Of a stretch of DNA of 7,754 nt, positions 1 to 6,715 are shown one piece after another. How positions within the stretch are numbered: the stretch's first letter is position 1; every line of letters begins with the position of its first letter. The DNA comes from Lachnospiraceae bacterium (GTDB lineage Bacteria; Bacillota_A; Clostridia; Lachnospirales; Lachnospiraceae), in the NCBI GenBank assembly GCA_017614185.1, contig JAGACI010000277.1, positions 1 through 7,754 of the forward strand. Reading direction: 5' to 3'. Position numbers and translations under genes: made by a program. The notes beneath the pieces were generated by a model. The model had not been told where the DNA came from, did no database searches, and worked only from the letters and a program-made list of their open reading frames with translations.

Positions 1-1013
1 AACCTGACAAGGCTGATGACAAAATAGAGGAAAAAGAGCCGGAAAGCGCGCCTACGGAAGAGCCCACAGCCATTCCGACTGAGGTGTCAGCTCCCGAGAC
101 AGAAGGAGTAGCCGAGAAGGTTTACCTTACAAAGACAGAAGAGGGCATTGCTGCTTATCAGAGTCTCCTTGGCCAGTCCCAGAAGGAGTCAATCCAGTAT
201 AAGGCTCAGCAAATAGATGAACTTCTCGCAAAACTTAAGGGAACAGAGAACAATTATGTTCCCGAGATTGACGGATACTGTGATACAAGCATTGAGGATA
301 TTAACGGAAGAAGCGTGTATGTCCTTACCGACAAGAACGGATACGACAGAATAATCATCTATATTCACGGCGGAAGCTTTGTTACAAACGTTACAGCCAC
401 GCAGCTTCACTATGCCGATAATCTCGCCAATGATATAAACGCAAAGCTCTATGTACCTATTTATCCATTGGCACCGACTCATACATATGAGGAAACCTAT
501 TCCATGCTTACAACTCTTTATGAGGAAGCCCTTAATGAGGGAAAGAGCATAACAATTCTCGGTGATTCCGCAGGCGGCGGAATTGCACTTGGCTTTGTAG
601 AGGAATTAAAGGAAAAGGGAATAAAGCTTCCGGATAAGCTTGCCCTTATATCCCCTTTGGTTGACATCACAAGTACCAATGAGGAAACCTATTCCTATGA
701 AGCGGGCGATCCTCTGGTTACAAGATATGAAATTATCATGTGTGGTTTGGCCTGGGCAGGCAGTACAGATGTGTACGACTATCACGTAAGCCCGATTTAC
801 GGAGATTTGACAGGAATGCCAAAGACTCTGGTTATCACCGGAACCAACGAACTTCTTTATAAAGATATAGAGAAGTTCTATAACATAATGGAAGATAACA
901 AGCAGGATATTAAGCTTGTAATAGGTGACGGGTTATTCCATGTTTTCCCGTTTTACCCCATACCTGAAAGTGATGAAGCCTCGGGTATACTTCGAAACTT
1001 CATCACTCAGTAG
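1..1013 (+). CDS. Alpha/beta-hydrolase, HSL-type esterase/lipase (5'-truncated, probably surface-tethered)
   Basis: The reading frame is open from the left window edge (first full codon at 3) to TAG at 1011-1013, so the true start lies outside the window. A GTG at 84 is an internal valine codon, not a convincing start. The first ~45 visible residues are rich in Glu, Pro, Thr and Lys, like the flexible linker of a lipoprotein or membrane-anchored enzyme; the anchor itself would be upstream and is not seen. The catalytic domain shows the hormone-sensitive-lipase hallmarks: the oxyanion motif HGGSF (His codon 366-368), the nucleophile elbow GDSAGG (Ser codon 567-569) and a C-terminal FHVFP histidine (939-941). 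The acid position reads GTNELLYKD, with Glu (849-851) where the family usually has Asp; the Asp at 864-866 is an alternative. By family it hydrolyses short acyl or acetyl esters, perhaps on polysaccharides or drugs; the substrate is unknown. It converges on the lipid-kinase gene with one base between the stops. Confidence 0.85.
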   Translation, partial: PDKADDKIEEKEPESAPTEEPTAIPTEVSAPETEGVAEKVYLTKTEEGIAAYQSLLGQSQKESIQYKAQQIDELLAKLKGTENNYVPEIDGYCDTSIEDINGRSVYVLTDKNGYDRIIIYIHGGSFVTNVTATQLHYADNLANDINAKLYVPIYPLAPTHTYEETYSMLTTLYEEALNEGKSITILGDSAGGGIALGFVEELKEKGIKLPDKLALISPLVDITSTNEETYSYEAGDPLVTRYEIIMCGLAWAGSTDVYDYHVSPIYGDLTGMPKTLVITGTNELLYKDIEKFYNIMEDNKQDIKLVIGDGLFHVFPFYPIPESDEASGILRNFITQ

Positions 1014-1014
1014 T

Positions 1015-1971
1015 TTAGATTATGAACTTAAGCTTTTCGTCGCAAAGTGTGACGATAATCTCATCAGCATTGGTTGTCACTTCTCCGTCGGTGTGAACCC
1101 AAAGAGGGGTGCCAACCTTTATTCTTGCCTTTTTGGCCTTGTAAGGCGCTATTCCTTTGATTGAGAAGTGCGTTCCCTTGGCTGCTTTCGGAAGTGCCAT
1201 CATGAAAGTCGGAATGGAGATTGCGCCAACGGTACAAAGGTCCAGAACGCCGTCTGTATAATCCGCATCGGGACAGAATTTAAATCCACCGCCCTCGAAT
1301 TTGTGATTCATAAATGAAATAAAGAATATCTTGTCAAAAGTAATGGGTGTCTCGGCATCATCGAGCCAAAGCTCACAAGGTGATTTCGGCGCACTGAATA
1401 CCTGTTTGATTCCGATTCCGCCGTATGTAAGTTTGCCAAGACCTATCTTATTTAAAGCATCCTTCATCTTCGAATGCATTGCTTCCTCGCAGATTGCTGC
1501 GTCAAATCCGATTCCGGCAGATACCGAGAAACGTCTTGAACCAAACTTTGCCTCAAGTTCGGGATCGGCATAGTGAAGGAGGCCGATATCCATATTTATA
1601 AGATTCTCTCTGTTGATGAATCTCTTTATAGCTTCCGAAGGATTAAAGGCCGCATTAAGGTCTCTTGCAAGGTCGTTGCTTGAGCCTGTGGGAAGATAGC
1701 AAAGAAGGAACTTGCTTAACGGGTTCATGCCCTGCAGCGCTTCGTTGACGGTTCCGTCGCCGCCTAGAAGAATGACTTTTACTTCCTCTTCATCGAGTGC
1801 GGAAAGCTCTTTCATGTGATTAATGATGTCTCCGCCTTTTTCAGAAAAATAGACTTCATATTCAACGTTGTTTTTCTTAAGTTCCGGTTCAACCTCGTTC
1901 CAAAGGGAAAGTCCTTTTCCTGAACAGGAGGACGGATTGACTGTGACGTGATACATAGCGGTTACCCCCAT
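1015..1971 (-). CDS. Diacylglycerol kinase/sphingosine kinase family protein (YegS/DagK-type lipid kinase)
   Basis: This 318-residue protein has the DAGK catalytic fold. An N-terminal VNPSSCSGKG segment (residues 11-20) matches the usual VNP.sG.gkg opening. GGDGTVNE (70-77) is the nucleotide-binding signature, and GSSNDLAR (96-103) is the second conserved motif. The C-terminal half is the family's beta-rich domain, with GIGFDA near the middle and HTDGE near the end. By family it phosphorylates diacylglycerol or a related lipid at the cytoplasmic membrane face; the substrate cannot be told from sequence. The start is ambiguous. ATG at 1971 has a weak AGAG 6 bases upstream. ATG at 1956 (MYHVTVNPS) has GGGGG upstream and better fits how family members begin. 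The length is normal for the family. A weak minus-strand promoter-like pair (TTTTTT at 2018-2023, TATGGT at 1995-2000, 17-bp spacer) may drive it. It is divergent from glyA and convergent with the esterase. Confidence 0.88.
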   Translation of the reverse strand: MGVTAMYHVTVNPSSCSGKGLSLWNEVEPELKKNNVEYEVYFSEKGGDIINHMKELSALDEEEVKVILLGGDGTVNEALQGMNPLSKFLLCYLPTGSSNDLARDLNAAFNPSEAIKRFINRENLINMDIGLLHYADPELEAKFGSRRFSVSAGIGFDAAICEEAMHSKMKDALNKIGLGKLTYGGIGIKQVFSAPKSPCELWLDDAETPITFDKIFFISFMNHKFEGGGFKFCPDADYTDGVLDLCTVGAISIPTFMMALPKAAKGTHFSIKGIAPYKAKKARIKVGTPLWVHTDGEVTTNADEIIVTLCDEKLKFII

Positions 1972-2025
1972 AAAAATCTCTGCTCTTAAAGTTTACCATA
2001 TTAAAGGTGAAAGTAGTAAAAAAGT

Positions 2026-2054
2026 TTGCTTTATGCAGATATAGATGATATAAT
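2026..2054 (+). promoter_or_regulatory. Predicted sigma-A promoter for glyA
   Basis: TTGCTT (2026-2031) and a perfect TATAAT (2049-2054) are separated by exactly 17 bp, in the divergent gap between the lipid kinase and glyA. Transcription would start near 2061, giving a leader of about 50 bases. A short inverted repeat (ACTTT-GAT-AAAGT, 2083-2095) sits just before the AGGAGG site. I see no riboswitch in this short leader. Confidence 0.7.
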
Positions 2055-2110
2055 CCAACTTAGTTTCGCACATTACAGTGCCACTTTGATAAAGTACAGG
2101 AGGACATCAG

Positions 2111-3349
2111 ATGTATTCTTTGGATGAAGTTAAAAAGATTGATCCGGAAATCGCGCAGGCGATAGTTGATGAGCAGGAGAGACAGAACAGTCACATTGAG
2201 CTTATCGCTTCCGAGAACTGGGTAAGCAAGGCCGTTATGGCAGCAATGGGAAGCCCCCTTACAAATAAATATGCGGAAGGTTATCCCGGAAAACGTTACT
2301 ATGGTGGATGTGACTGCGTAGACGTAGTTGAGAACCTTGCCATTGAAAGAGCCAAAGAATTATTCGGATGTGAATATGCCAACGTTCAGCCCCACTCAGG
2401 CGCACAGGCTAACTTTGCAGTGCAGTTTGCAATCTGTGAGCCCGGAGATACCATTATGGGAATGAACCTTGCACATGGCGGACATCTTACACACGGAAGC
2501 CCGGTCAATGTATCAGGTAAATATTTCAACATTGTTCCTTACGGTGTAAATGATGACGGCTACATTGATTATGATGAAGTTAGAAGACTTGCCATCGAAT
2601 CTAAGCCCAAGATGATTATTGCCGGAGCAAGCGCATATGCCAGAGCAATAGATTTCAAGAAGTTCAGAGAGATTGCTGATGAGGTTGGAGCAGTTCTTAT
2701 GGTTGATATGGCTCACATCGCAGGACTTGTTGCCGCAGGTCTTCACCAGAGCCCCATTCCTTATGCTCATGTAACAACCACCACAACACACAAGACTTTA
2801 AGAGGTCCCAGAGGAGGCCTTATCCTTTCAAGCAATGAAGTTAACGCAAAGTATAACTTCAATAAGGCTGTTTTCCCCGGAATTCAGGGCGGCCCTCTTA
2901 TGCATGTTATCGCAGGTAAGGCTGTATGCTTTAAGGAAGCTTTGTCAGATGACTTTAAGAAGTACCAGAAAGGCATTGTCGACAACGCACAGGCTCTTTG
3001 CGAAGGCCTTAAGAAGAGAGGAATCAAGATTGTATCTAACGGAACCGACAATCACCTTATGCTTGTAGACCTTACAAACTTTGGCCTTACAGGTAAGGCA
3101 ATTGAGAAACTCCTTGATGAGGCTCATATCACAGCCAACAAGAATACAATTCCCAATGATCCTCAGTCACCTTTTGTTACAAGCGGTATCCGTCTCGGAA
3201 CTCCCGCTGTTACAAGCCGTGGAATGAACACAGAGGATATGGATCAGATCGCGGAAGCAATCGCACTCGTTATCAAAGGTGGCGAGGAGAAGGTTCCCGA
3301 GGCAAGAGCTATCGTTCAGAAGCTTACAGACAAGTATCCTTTGATCTAA
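2111..3349 (+). CDS. glyA: Serine hydroxymethyltransferase
   Basis: GlyA is a cytosolic PLP enzyme that interconverts serine plus tetrahydrofolate with glycine plus 5,10-methylene-tetrahydrofolate. It supplies glycine and one-carbon units. The 412-residue length is normal and the protein is full length. Visible hallmarks are the N-terminal [11 protein letters not shown] (29-39), [15 protein letters not shown] (52-66), HSGAQAN (95-101), [10 protein letters not shown] (120-129), VDMAHIAGL (198-206), the PLP-lysine motif [15 protein letters not shown] with Lys228, and the substrate-carboxylate arginine in SGIRLGTPA (Arg361). The start is well supported by AGGAGG at 2098-2103, seven bases before ATG. 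It has its own promoter and a strong terminator directly downstream, so it is probably monocistronic. It neighbours the hom-lysC unit, and serine/glycine and threonine metabolism are linked, but transcription appears separate. Confidence 0.97.
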   Translation: MYSLDEVKKIDPEIAQAIVDEQERQNSHIELIASENWVSKAVMAAMGSPLTNKYAEGYPGKRYYGGCDCVDVVENLAIERAKELFGCEYANVQPHSGAQANFAVQFAICEPGDTIMGMNLAHGGHLTHGSPVNVSGKYFNIVPYGVNDDGYIDYDEVRRLAIESKPKMIIAGASAYARAIDFKKFREIADEVGAVLMVDMAHIAGLVAAGLHQSPIPYAHVTTTTTHKTLRGPRGGLILSSNEVNAKYNFNKAVFPGIQGGPLMHVIAGKAVCFKEALSDDFKKYQKGIVDNAQALCEGLKKRGIKIVSNGTDNHLMLVDLTNFGLTGKAIEKLLDEAHITANKNTIPNDPQSPFVTSGIRLGTPAVTSRGMNTEDMDQIAEAIALVIKGGEEKVPEARAIVQKLTDKYPLI

Positions 3350-3375
3350 TTCGTATAAAAATACAGATTTATGGT

Positions 3376-3407
3376 AAAACCGCCCAAAAACACTTGGGCG
3401 GTTTTTT
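3376..3407 (+). terminator. Strong rho-independent terminator after glyA
   Basis: A perfect 12-bp stem pairs AAAACCGCCCAA (3376-3387) with TTGGGCGGTTTT (3394-3405) around a six-base loop. It has a GC-rich core and ends in a run of six T (3402-3407). It lies 27 bases after the glyA stop. The A-tract on the 5' side means it could also work weakly on the minus strand, but no minus-strand gene ends here. Confidence 0.93.
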
Positions 3408-3428
3408 GCATTTTATCCAAATTCCCTA

Positions 3429-3457
3429 TTGTCTTGTCAGTGGGCACATGATACAAT
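3429..3457 (+). promoter_or_regulatory. Predicted promoter of the ACT-hom-lysC operon
   Basis: TTGTCT (3429-3434) and TACAAT (3452-3457) lie 17 bp apart. A TG dinucleotide one base before the -10 (3449-3450) makes it an extended -10 promoter. It sits just after the glyA terminator. Transcription would start near 3464, giving a leader of about 77 bases that includes the direct repeat annotated separately. Confidence 0.65.
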
Positions 3458-3471
3458 ATCTCTCGGTAATG

Positions 3472-3525
3472 GACAAGTGTGCGCCTGAGAGAAACACACA
3501 AAGACAAGTGTTCGCACTTGAGAGA
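3472..3525 (+). repeat. Imperfect direct repeat with UUCG-loop hairpin in the operon leader
   Basis: Copy 1 (3472-3492) and copy 2 (3503-3525) both begin GACAAGTGT, contain CGC and end TGAGAGA, with 19 matching positions and a two-base gap. They start 31 bp apart, about three helical turns. Copy 2 alone also forms a perfect hairpin: CAAGTG (3505-3510), loop TTCG, CACTTG (3515-3520). The hairpin ends six bases before the GGGAG ribosome binding site (3527-3531). Position and repetition suggest a regulator-binding site or a translational control element; the function is inferred. No T-box or known riboswitch motif is present. Confidence 0.55.
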
Positions 3526-3540
3526 CGGGAGAATAAGTAA

Positions 3541-3984
3541 ATGACAGAGTCCACGCAATATTATATTATCAAAAAGAAAGCCGTTCCCGAGGTGCTTCTT
3601 AAAGTTGTGGAAGCAAAGAGGCTTCTTGATACCGAAAAGGTACTTACCGTTCAGGATGCGGTCGAAGAGGTGGGCTTAAGCCGAAGCTCTTTTTACAAAT
3701 ATAAAGATGATATAATGCCCTTCCATGATGACACACAGGGCAGAACCATTACACTTACATTCCAGATGGACGATATTCCGGGACTTTTGTCCGATGTCCT
3801 TAAACTTATAGCTCAGTACAAGGCCAATATCCTTACAATCCACCAGAGTATTCCGATTGGGGGAATTGCTTCCCTAAGCATAAGCGTACAGGTGTTAAAG
3901 GATACGGGTGATGTCTCCGAGATGATTGAGAACATGGAGAACTTCTCGGGAGTTCACCACGTAAAGATTTTAGCGAAAGAATAA
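3541..3984 (+). CDS. ACT domain-containing protein, UPF0735/PheB family, with N-terminal HTH-like segment
   Basis: This 147-residue protein resembles the Firmicutes UPF0735 family (Bacillus PheB). Residues ~1-60 include VLTVQDAVEEVGLSRSSFYKYKD (about 34-56), which reads as a helix-turn-helix: a helix, a Gly turn, then SRSSFYKY as a recognition-like helix. Residues ~68-145 form an ACT domain, starting RTITLTFQMDDIPGLLSDVL and continuing through NILTIHQSIPIGG, which has the usual ligand-site character. ACT domains typically bind amino acids. The family's precise role is not settled; an amino-acid-responsive regulator is an inference from architecture and context. The start is ATG with GGGAG nine bases upstream. 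It is the first gene of a tight unit, with 27 bases to the chosen hom start. In Bacillus the homologue sits beside pheA, so placement beside hom-lysC suggests sensing of an aspartate-family amino acid here. Confidence 0.88.
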   Translation: MTESTQYYIIKKKAVPEVLLKVVEAKRLLDTEKVLTVQDAVEEVGLSRSSFYKYKDDIMPFHDDTQGRTITLTFQMDDIPGLLSDVLKLIAQYKANILTIHQSIPIGGIASLSISVQVLKDTGDVSEMIENMENFSGVHHVKILAKE

Positions 3985-4011
3985 TTATTTATATAAAGGA
4001 TGGAAAGTTTT

Positions 4012-5226
4012 ATGAAGCAAGTTGCAGTATTAGGCTACGGCACCGTAGGCAGCGGAGTTGTTGAGGTTATTGACCGTAACAGCGCCATAATCGAGAAGAG
4101 AGTAGGGGAGAAACTTAACGTTAAGTACATTCTCGATTTGAGAGATTTCCCCGGTGACCCTAATGAGAGTAAGGTTGTACATGATGTAAACATTATTCTT
4201 GATGATCCCGAGGTAGAGATTATCTGCGAAACCATGGGCGGTAACGAGCCTGCATATACTTTTTCAAAGAATGCACTTTTAAAAGGAAAAAGCGTATGTA
4301 CTTCCAACAAAGAGCTTGTGGCTAATCACGGCCCCGAGCTTTTAAGAATCGCAAAAGAGAACAATTGCAATTATCTCTTCGAGGCAAGCGTTGGCGGCGG
4401 TATTCCCGTCATCAGAACAATCAACGAGGCGCTTACTGCTGAGGTTATTGATAAGATTACAGGTATATTAAACGGAACCACAAACTATATCCTTACCAAG
4501 ATGGACAGAGAGGGTGCTAACTTTGATGACGTTTTAAAGAAGGCACAGGAGCTTGGCTATGCCGAGAAGAACCCCGAAGCAGACATTGAAGGATACGATC
4601 CCTGCCGTAAGATTGCAATTCTTTCATCCCTTATGACAGGCCATTACGTACACTTTGAGGATATCTACACAGAGGGAATTACCAAGATTACCTCAGAGGA
4701 CTTTAAGTATGCCAATGCTTTAAACTGCACAATTAAGCTTCTTGCAATGAGCAAGGCCGAGAACGGTTCCTACTATGCAATGGTAGCTCCTTTCCTTATT
4801 GGCAAGGAAACAGCTTTATATAATGTAAATGATGTTTTCAACGCTGTATTCATTCACAGCAACATGCTTGACGATTCCATGTACTACGGACGTGGAGCAG
4901 GTAAGCTTGCTACCGCCAGCGCAGTTGTCGGAGACGTAATCGAAGCTGCCAAGAACAAGGGCAAGACACTTCCCATCTTCTGGGATGAAGAGAAGGTTAA
5001 TCTCCTTGGTATCGAAGAAGTTAACCGCTCATTCCTTGTAAGAGTTAAAAAGAGCGAGTCCGATGAAGCAGCTGTAAAGGCAGTATTTGGCGACGTAGAG
5101 TTTGTGAAAGCCGACGGAGTTGAAGGTGAGGTTGCATTCGTAACACCTTTCATGAAGGAAAAAGAGTTTGATGTCAAGCTTTCCAAACTTTCCGGTGTTA
5201 TCGGAAGAATTCGTTTTGATAAATAA
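4012..5226 (+). CDS. hom: Homoserine dehydrogenase
   Basis: Hom reduces aspartate semialdehyde to homoserine with NAD(P)H, the branch step towards threonine and methionine. I choose ATG at 4012 (404 residues, MKQVAVLGYGTVGSGV) over the in-frame ATG at 4000, which lies in the purine-rich AAAGGATGGAAAG that serves as its ribosome binding site. The N-terminal Rossmann motif is GYGTVGSG (8-15). SNK (98-100), EASVGGGIPVI (124-134) and GILNGTTNYILTKM (151-164) are the family signatures. Catalytic residues by family comparison are Glu185, Asp196 and Lys200 in the stretch GYAEKNPEADIEGYDPCRK. The last ~70 residues (from RSFLVRVK, ~339) can be read as a short, divergent ACT-like domain rather than a classical one, so threonine feedback is uncertain. 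It is 27 bases after the ACT gene and 23 before lysC, consistent with one operon. Confidence 0.95.
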   Translation: MKQVAVLGYGTVGSGVVEVIDRNSAIIEKRVGEKLNVKYILDLRDFPGDPNESKVVHDVNIILDDPEVEIICETMGGNEPAYTFSKNALLKGKSVCTSNKELVANHGPELLRIAKENNCNYLFEASVGGGIPVIRTINEALTAEVIDKITGILNGTTNYILTKMDREGANFDDVLKKAQELGYAEKNPEADIEGYDPCRKIAILSSLMTGHYVHFEDIYTEGITKITSEDFKYANALNCTIKLLAMSKAENGSYYAMVAPFLIGKETALYNVNDVFNAVFIHSNMLDDSMYYGRGAGKLATASAVVGDVIEAAKNKGKTLPIFWDEEKVNLLGIEEVNRSFLVRVKKSESDEAAVKAVFGDVEFVKADGVEGEVAFVTPFMKEKEFDVKLSKLSGVIGRIRFDK

Positions 5227-5249
5227 TCAGGATAAAGAGGGATATTAAA

Positions 5250-6569
5250 TTGAGTAAAGTAGTAAAATTCGGCGGAAGTTCACTTGCAAGCGCCGAGCAG
5301 TTTAAAAAAGTTAAAGACATCATCATGGCTGATAAAGACAGAAGATATGTCGTTCCTTCAGCTCCCGGAAAGCGTTTTTCCAAGGATACAAAGGTAACAG
5401 ACATGCTTTATCAGTGTTATGGAAAAGCTGAGAAGGGCGAGAATTTTAAAGATAAGCTTGCTGAGATTAAGGCAAGATATGATGAAATCATCGCAGGACT
5501 TAAGCTTAATGTGAATCTTGACAAGGAATTTGCCGAGATTGAGAAAAACTTTGCCGCAAAGGCAGGAAGTGATTATGCCGCATCAAGAGGTGAGTTTTTA
5601 AACGGAATTCTCATGTCTCATTATCTGGGATATCCTTTCATCGACGCTGCGGATGTAATCTTTTTTGATGAAAACGGAGAGTTTGATGCAGACAAGACTG
5701 ATGCGGTTTTGAGTGAACGCCTTAAACACGACGAGAGAGCGGTTATTCCCGGATTCTACGGCAGTATGCCTGACGGTTCCGTAAAGACCTTCTCAAGAGG
5801 CGGTTCGGATATCACAGGTTCAATTGTATCAAAGGCCGCAAAGGTTGACGTTTATGAGAACTGGACCGATGTTTCGGGATTCCTTATTGCAGATCCCAGA
5901 ATCATCCCCAATCCTGAAGTAATTGAGATTATCACATACAGAGAGCTCAGAGAGCTTTCATACATGGGTGCAACTGTTCTTCACGAGGATGCGATTTTCC
6001 CTGTGCGTAAGATGGGTATTCCCATTAACATCAGAAACACCAATGCTCCCGAGGATAACGGAACATGGATTGTCGGAAGCACAGGCCAGAAGTCCAAGTA
6101 CATAATCACAGGTGTCGCAGGTAAGAAGGGCTTTTGTGCGGTTAACATCGAGAAAGACATGATGAACTCCGAGATAGGTTTCGGCCGTAAACTTTTACAG
6201 GCATTCGAGGAGAACGGAATCTCTTTCGAACATTCACCTTCAGGTATCGATACATTTACCGTATTTGTTCACCAGGATGAGTTCATGGACAAAGAGCAGA
6301 AGGTAGTTGCCGGAATTCACAGACTTTGCAATCCCGACACAGTCGAGATTGAAACAGACCTTGCTCTTCTCGCAGTCGTTGGACGTGGTATGAAATCTCA
6401 AAGAGGTACAGCGGGACGTATTTTCTCCGCACTTGCACATGCCAACATCAACGTTAAGATGATTGATCAGGGTTCCAGTGAGCTTAATATCATCATCGGT
6501 GTAGCCAATTCCGATTTTGAAGCAGCAATAAAGGCAATTTACGATATTTTCGTAGTTTCACAGTTATAA
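5250..6569 (+). CDS. lysC: Aspartate kinase (monofunctional, tandem ACT)
   Basis: The enzyme phosphorylates aspartate to aspartyl-4-phosphate, the committed step to lysine, threonine and methionine. The 439 residues show KFGGSSLA (6-13), SAPGKR (37-42), RGEFLNG (113-119) and FSRGGSD (181-187), followed by NWTDVSGFLIADPR (204-217). Two C-terminal ACT domains follow at about 285-345 and 370-436, the second with MIDQGSSELNIIIGV. The start is TTG, supported by GAGGG eight bases upstream and by KFGGSS falling at the usual distance from the N terminus. Tandem ACT domains are the family's feedback site; whether lysine, threonine or both bind cannot be told here. It is the last gene of the ACT-hom-lysC unit. 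The symbol is by function; thrA or ask would be equally fair. No asd, thrB or thrC lies in the window. Confidence 0.95.
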   Translation: MSKVVKFGGSSLASAEQFKKVKDIIMADKDRRYVVPSAPGKRFSKDTKVTDMLYQCYGKAEKGENFKDKLAEIKARYDEIIAGLKLNVNLDKEFAEIEKNFAAKAGSDYAASRGEFLNGILMSHYLGYPFIDAADVIFFDENGEFDADKTDAVLSERLKHDERAVIPGFYGSMPDGSVKTFSRGGSDITGSIVSKAAKVDVYENWTDVSGFLIADPRIIPNPEVIEIITYRELRELSYMGATVLHEDAIFPVRKMGIPINIRNTNAPEDNGTWIVGSTGQKSKYIITGVAGKKGFCAVNIEKDMMNSEIGFGRKLLQAFEENGISFEHSPSGIDTFTVFVHQDEFMDKEQKVVAGIHRLCNPDTVEIETDLALLAVVGRGMKSQRGTAGRIFSALAHANINVKMIDQGSSELNIIIGVANSDFEAAIKAIYDIFVVSQL

Positions 6570-6575
6570 TGAAAA

Positions 6576-6600
6576 TTCAAAATGTATAAACAATTTTGAA
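6576..6600 (+). other. Weak AT-rich hairpin after lysC
   Basis: TTCAAAAT (6576-6583) pairs perfectly with ATTTTGAA (6593-6600) around a nine-base loop, seven bases after the lysC stop. The stem is almost all A-T and is followed by A-rich rather than T-rich sequence, so it is at best a poor terminator. The stretch from here to 6660 is very AT-rich with no further gene or site that I can support. Confidence 0.3.
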
Positions 6601-6663
6601 AAAATAGAAATTATATTCTGTTAATACGAATAAATACAATTAAAATAATAAAAAACTAACGTT

Positions 6664-6677
6664 ATTTTTCGAAAAAT
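6664..6677. promoter_or_regulatory. Palindrome directly upstream of the -35, possible operator or UP-like element
   Basis: ATTTTTCGAAAAAT is a perfect 14-bp palindrome ending three bases before TTGACA. The preceding ~60 bp are A/T-tract-rich, like the UP elements of strong stable-RNA promoters. It could bind the RNA polymerase alpha subunits or a dimeric regulator; the sequence alone does not decide. Confidence 0.4.
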
Positions 6678-6680
6678 GTA

Positions 6681-6709
6681 TTGACAAATTTGTGGACCCC
6701 ATCTATAAT
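6681..6709 (+). promoter_or_regulatory. Perfect consensus sigma-A promoter
   Basis: TTGACA (6681-6686) and TATAAT (6704-6709) both match consensus exactly and are separated by exactly 17 bp. The expected start of transcription is 6716 or 6717. No protein-coding gene begins within the next 370 bases, so the promoter serves either a stable RNA or an unusually long leader. Confidence 0.9.
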
Positions 6710-6715
6710 TAAATC

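Noticed and set aside
1037..1053. Short imperfect hairpin (CGTC...GACG) near the convergent gene ends as a bidirectional terminator.
   Set aside because: The stem is short and interrupted, lies within the lipid-kinase coding sequence and has no T-run on either side.
4000..4011. Upstream in-frame ATG of hom (MESF extension).
   Set aside because: It lies inside the purine-rich ribosome binding site and would add four residues before the conserved MKQVAVLGYGTVG start.
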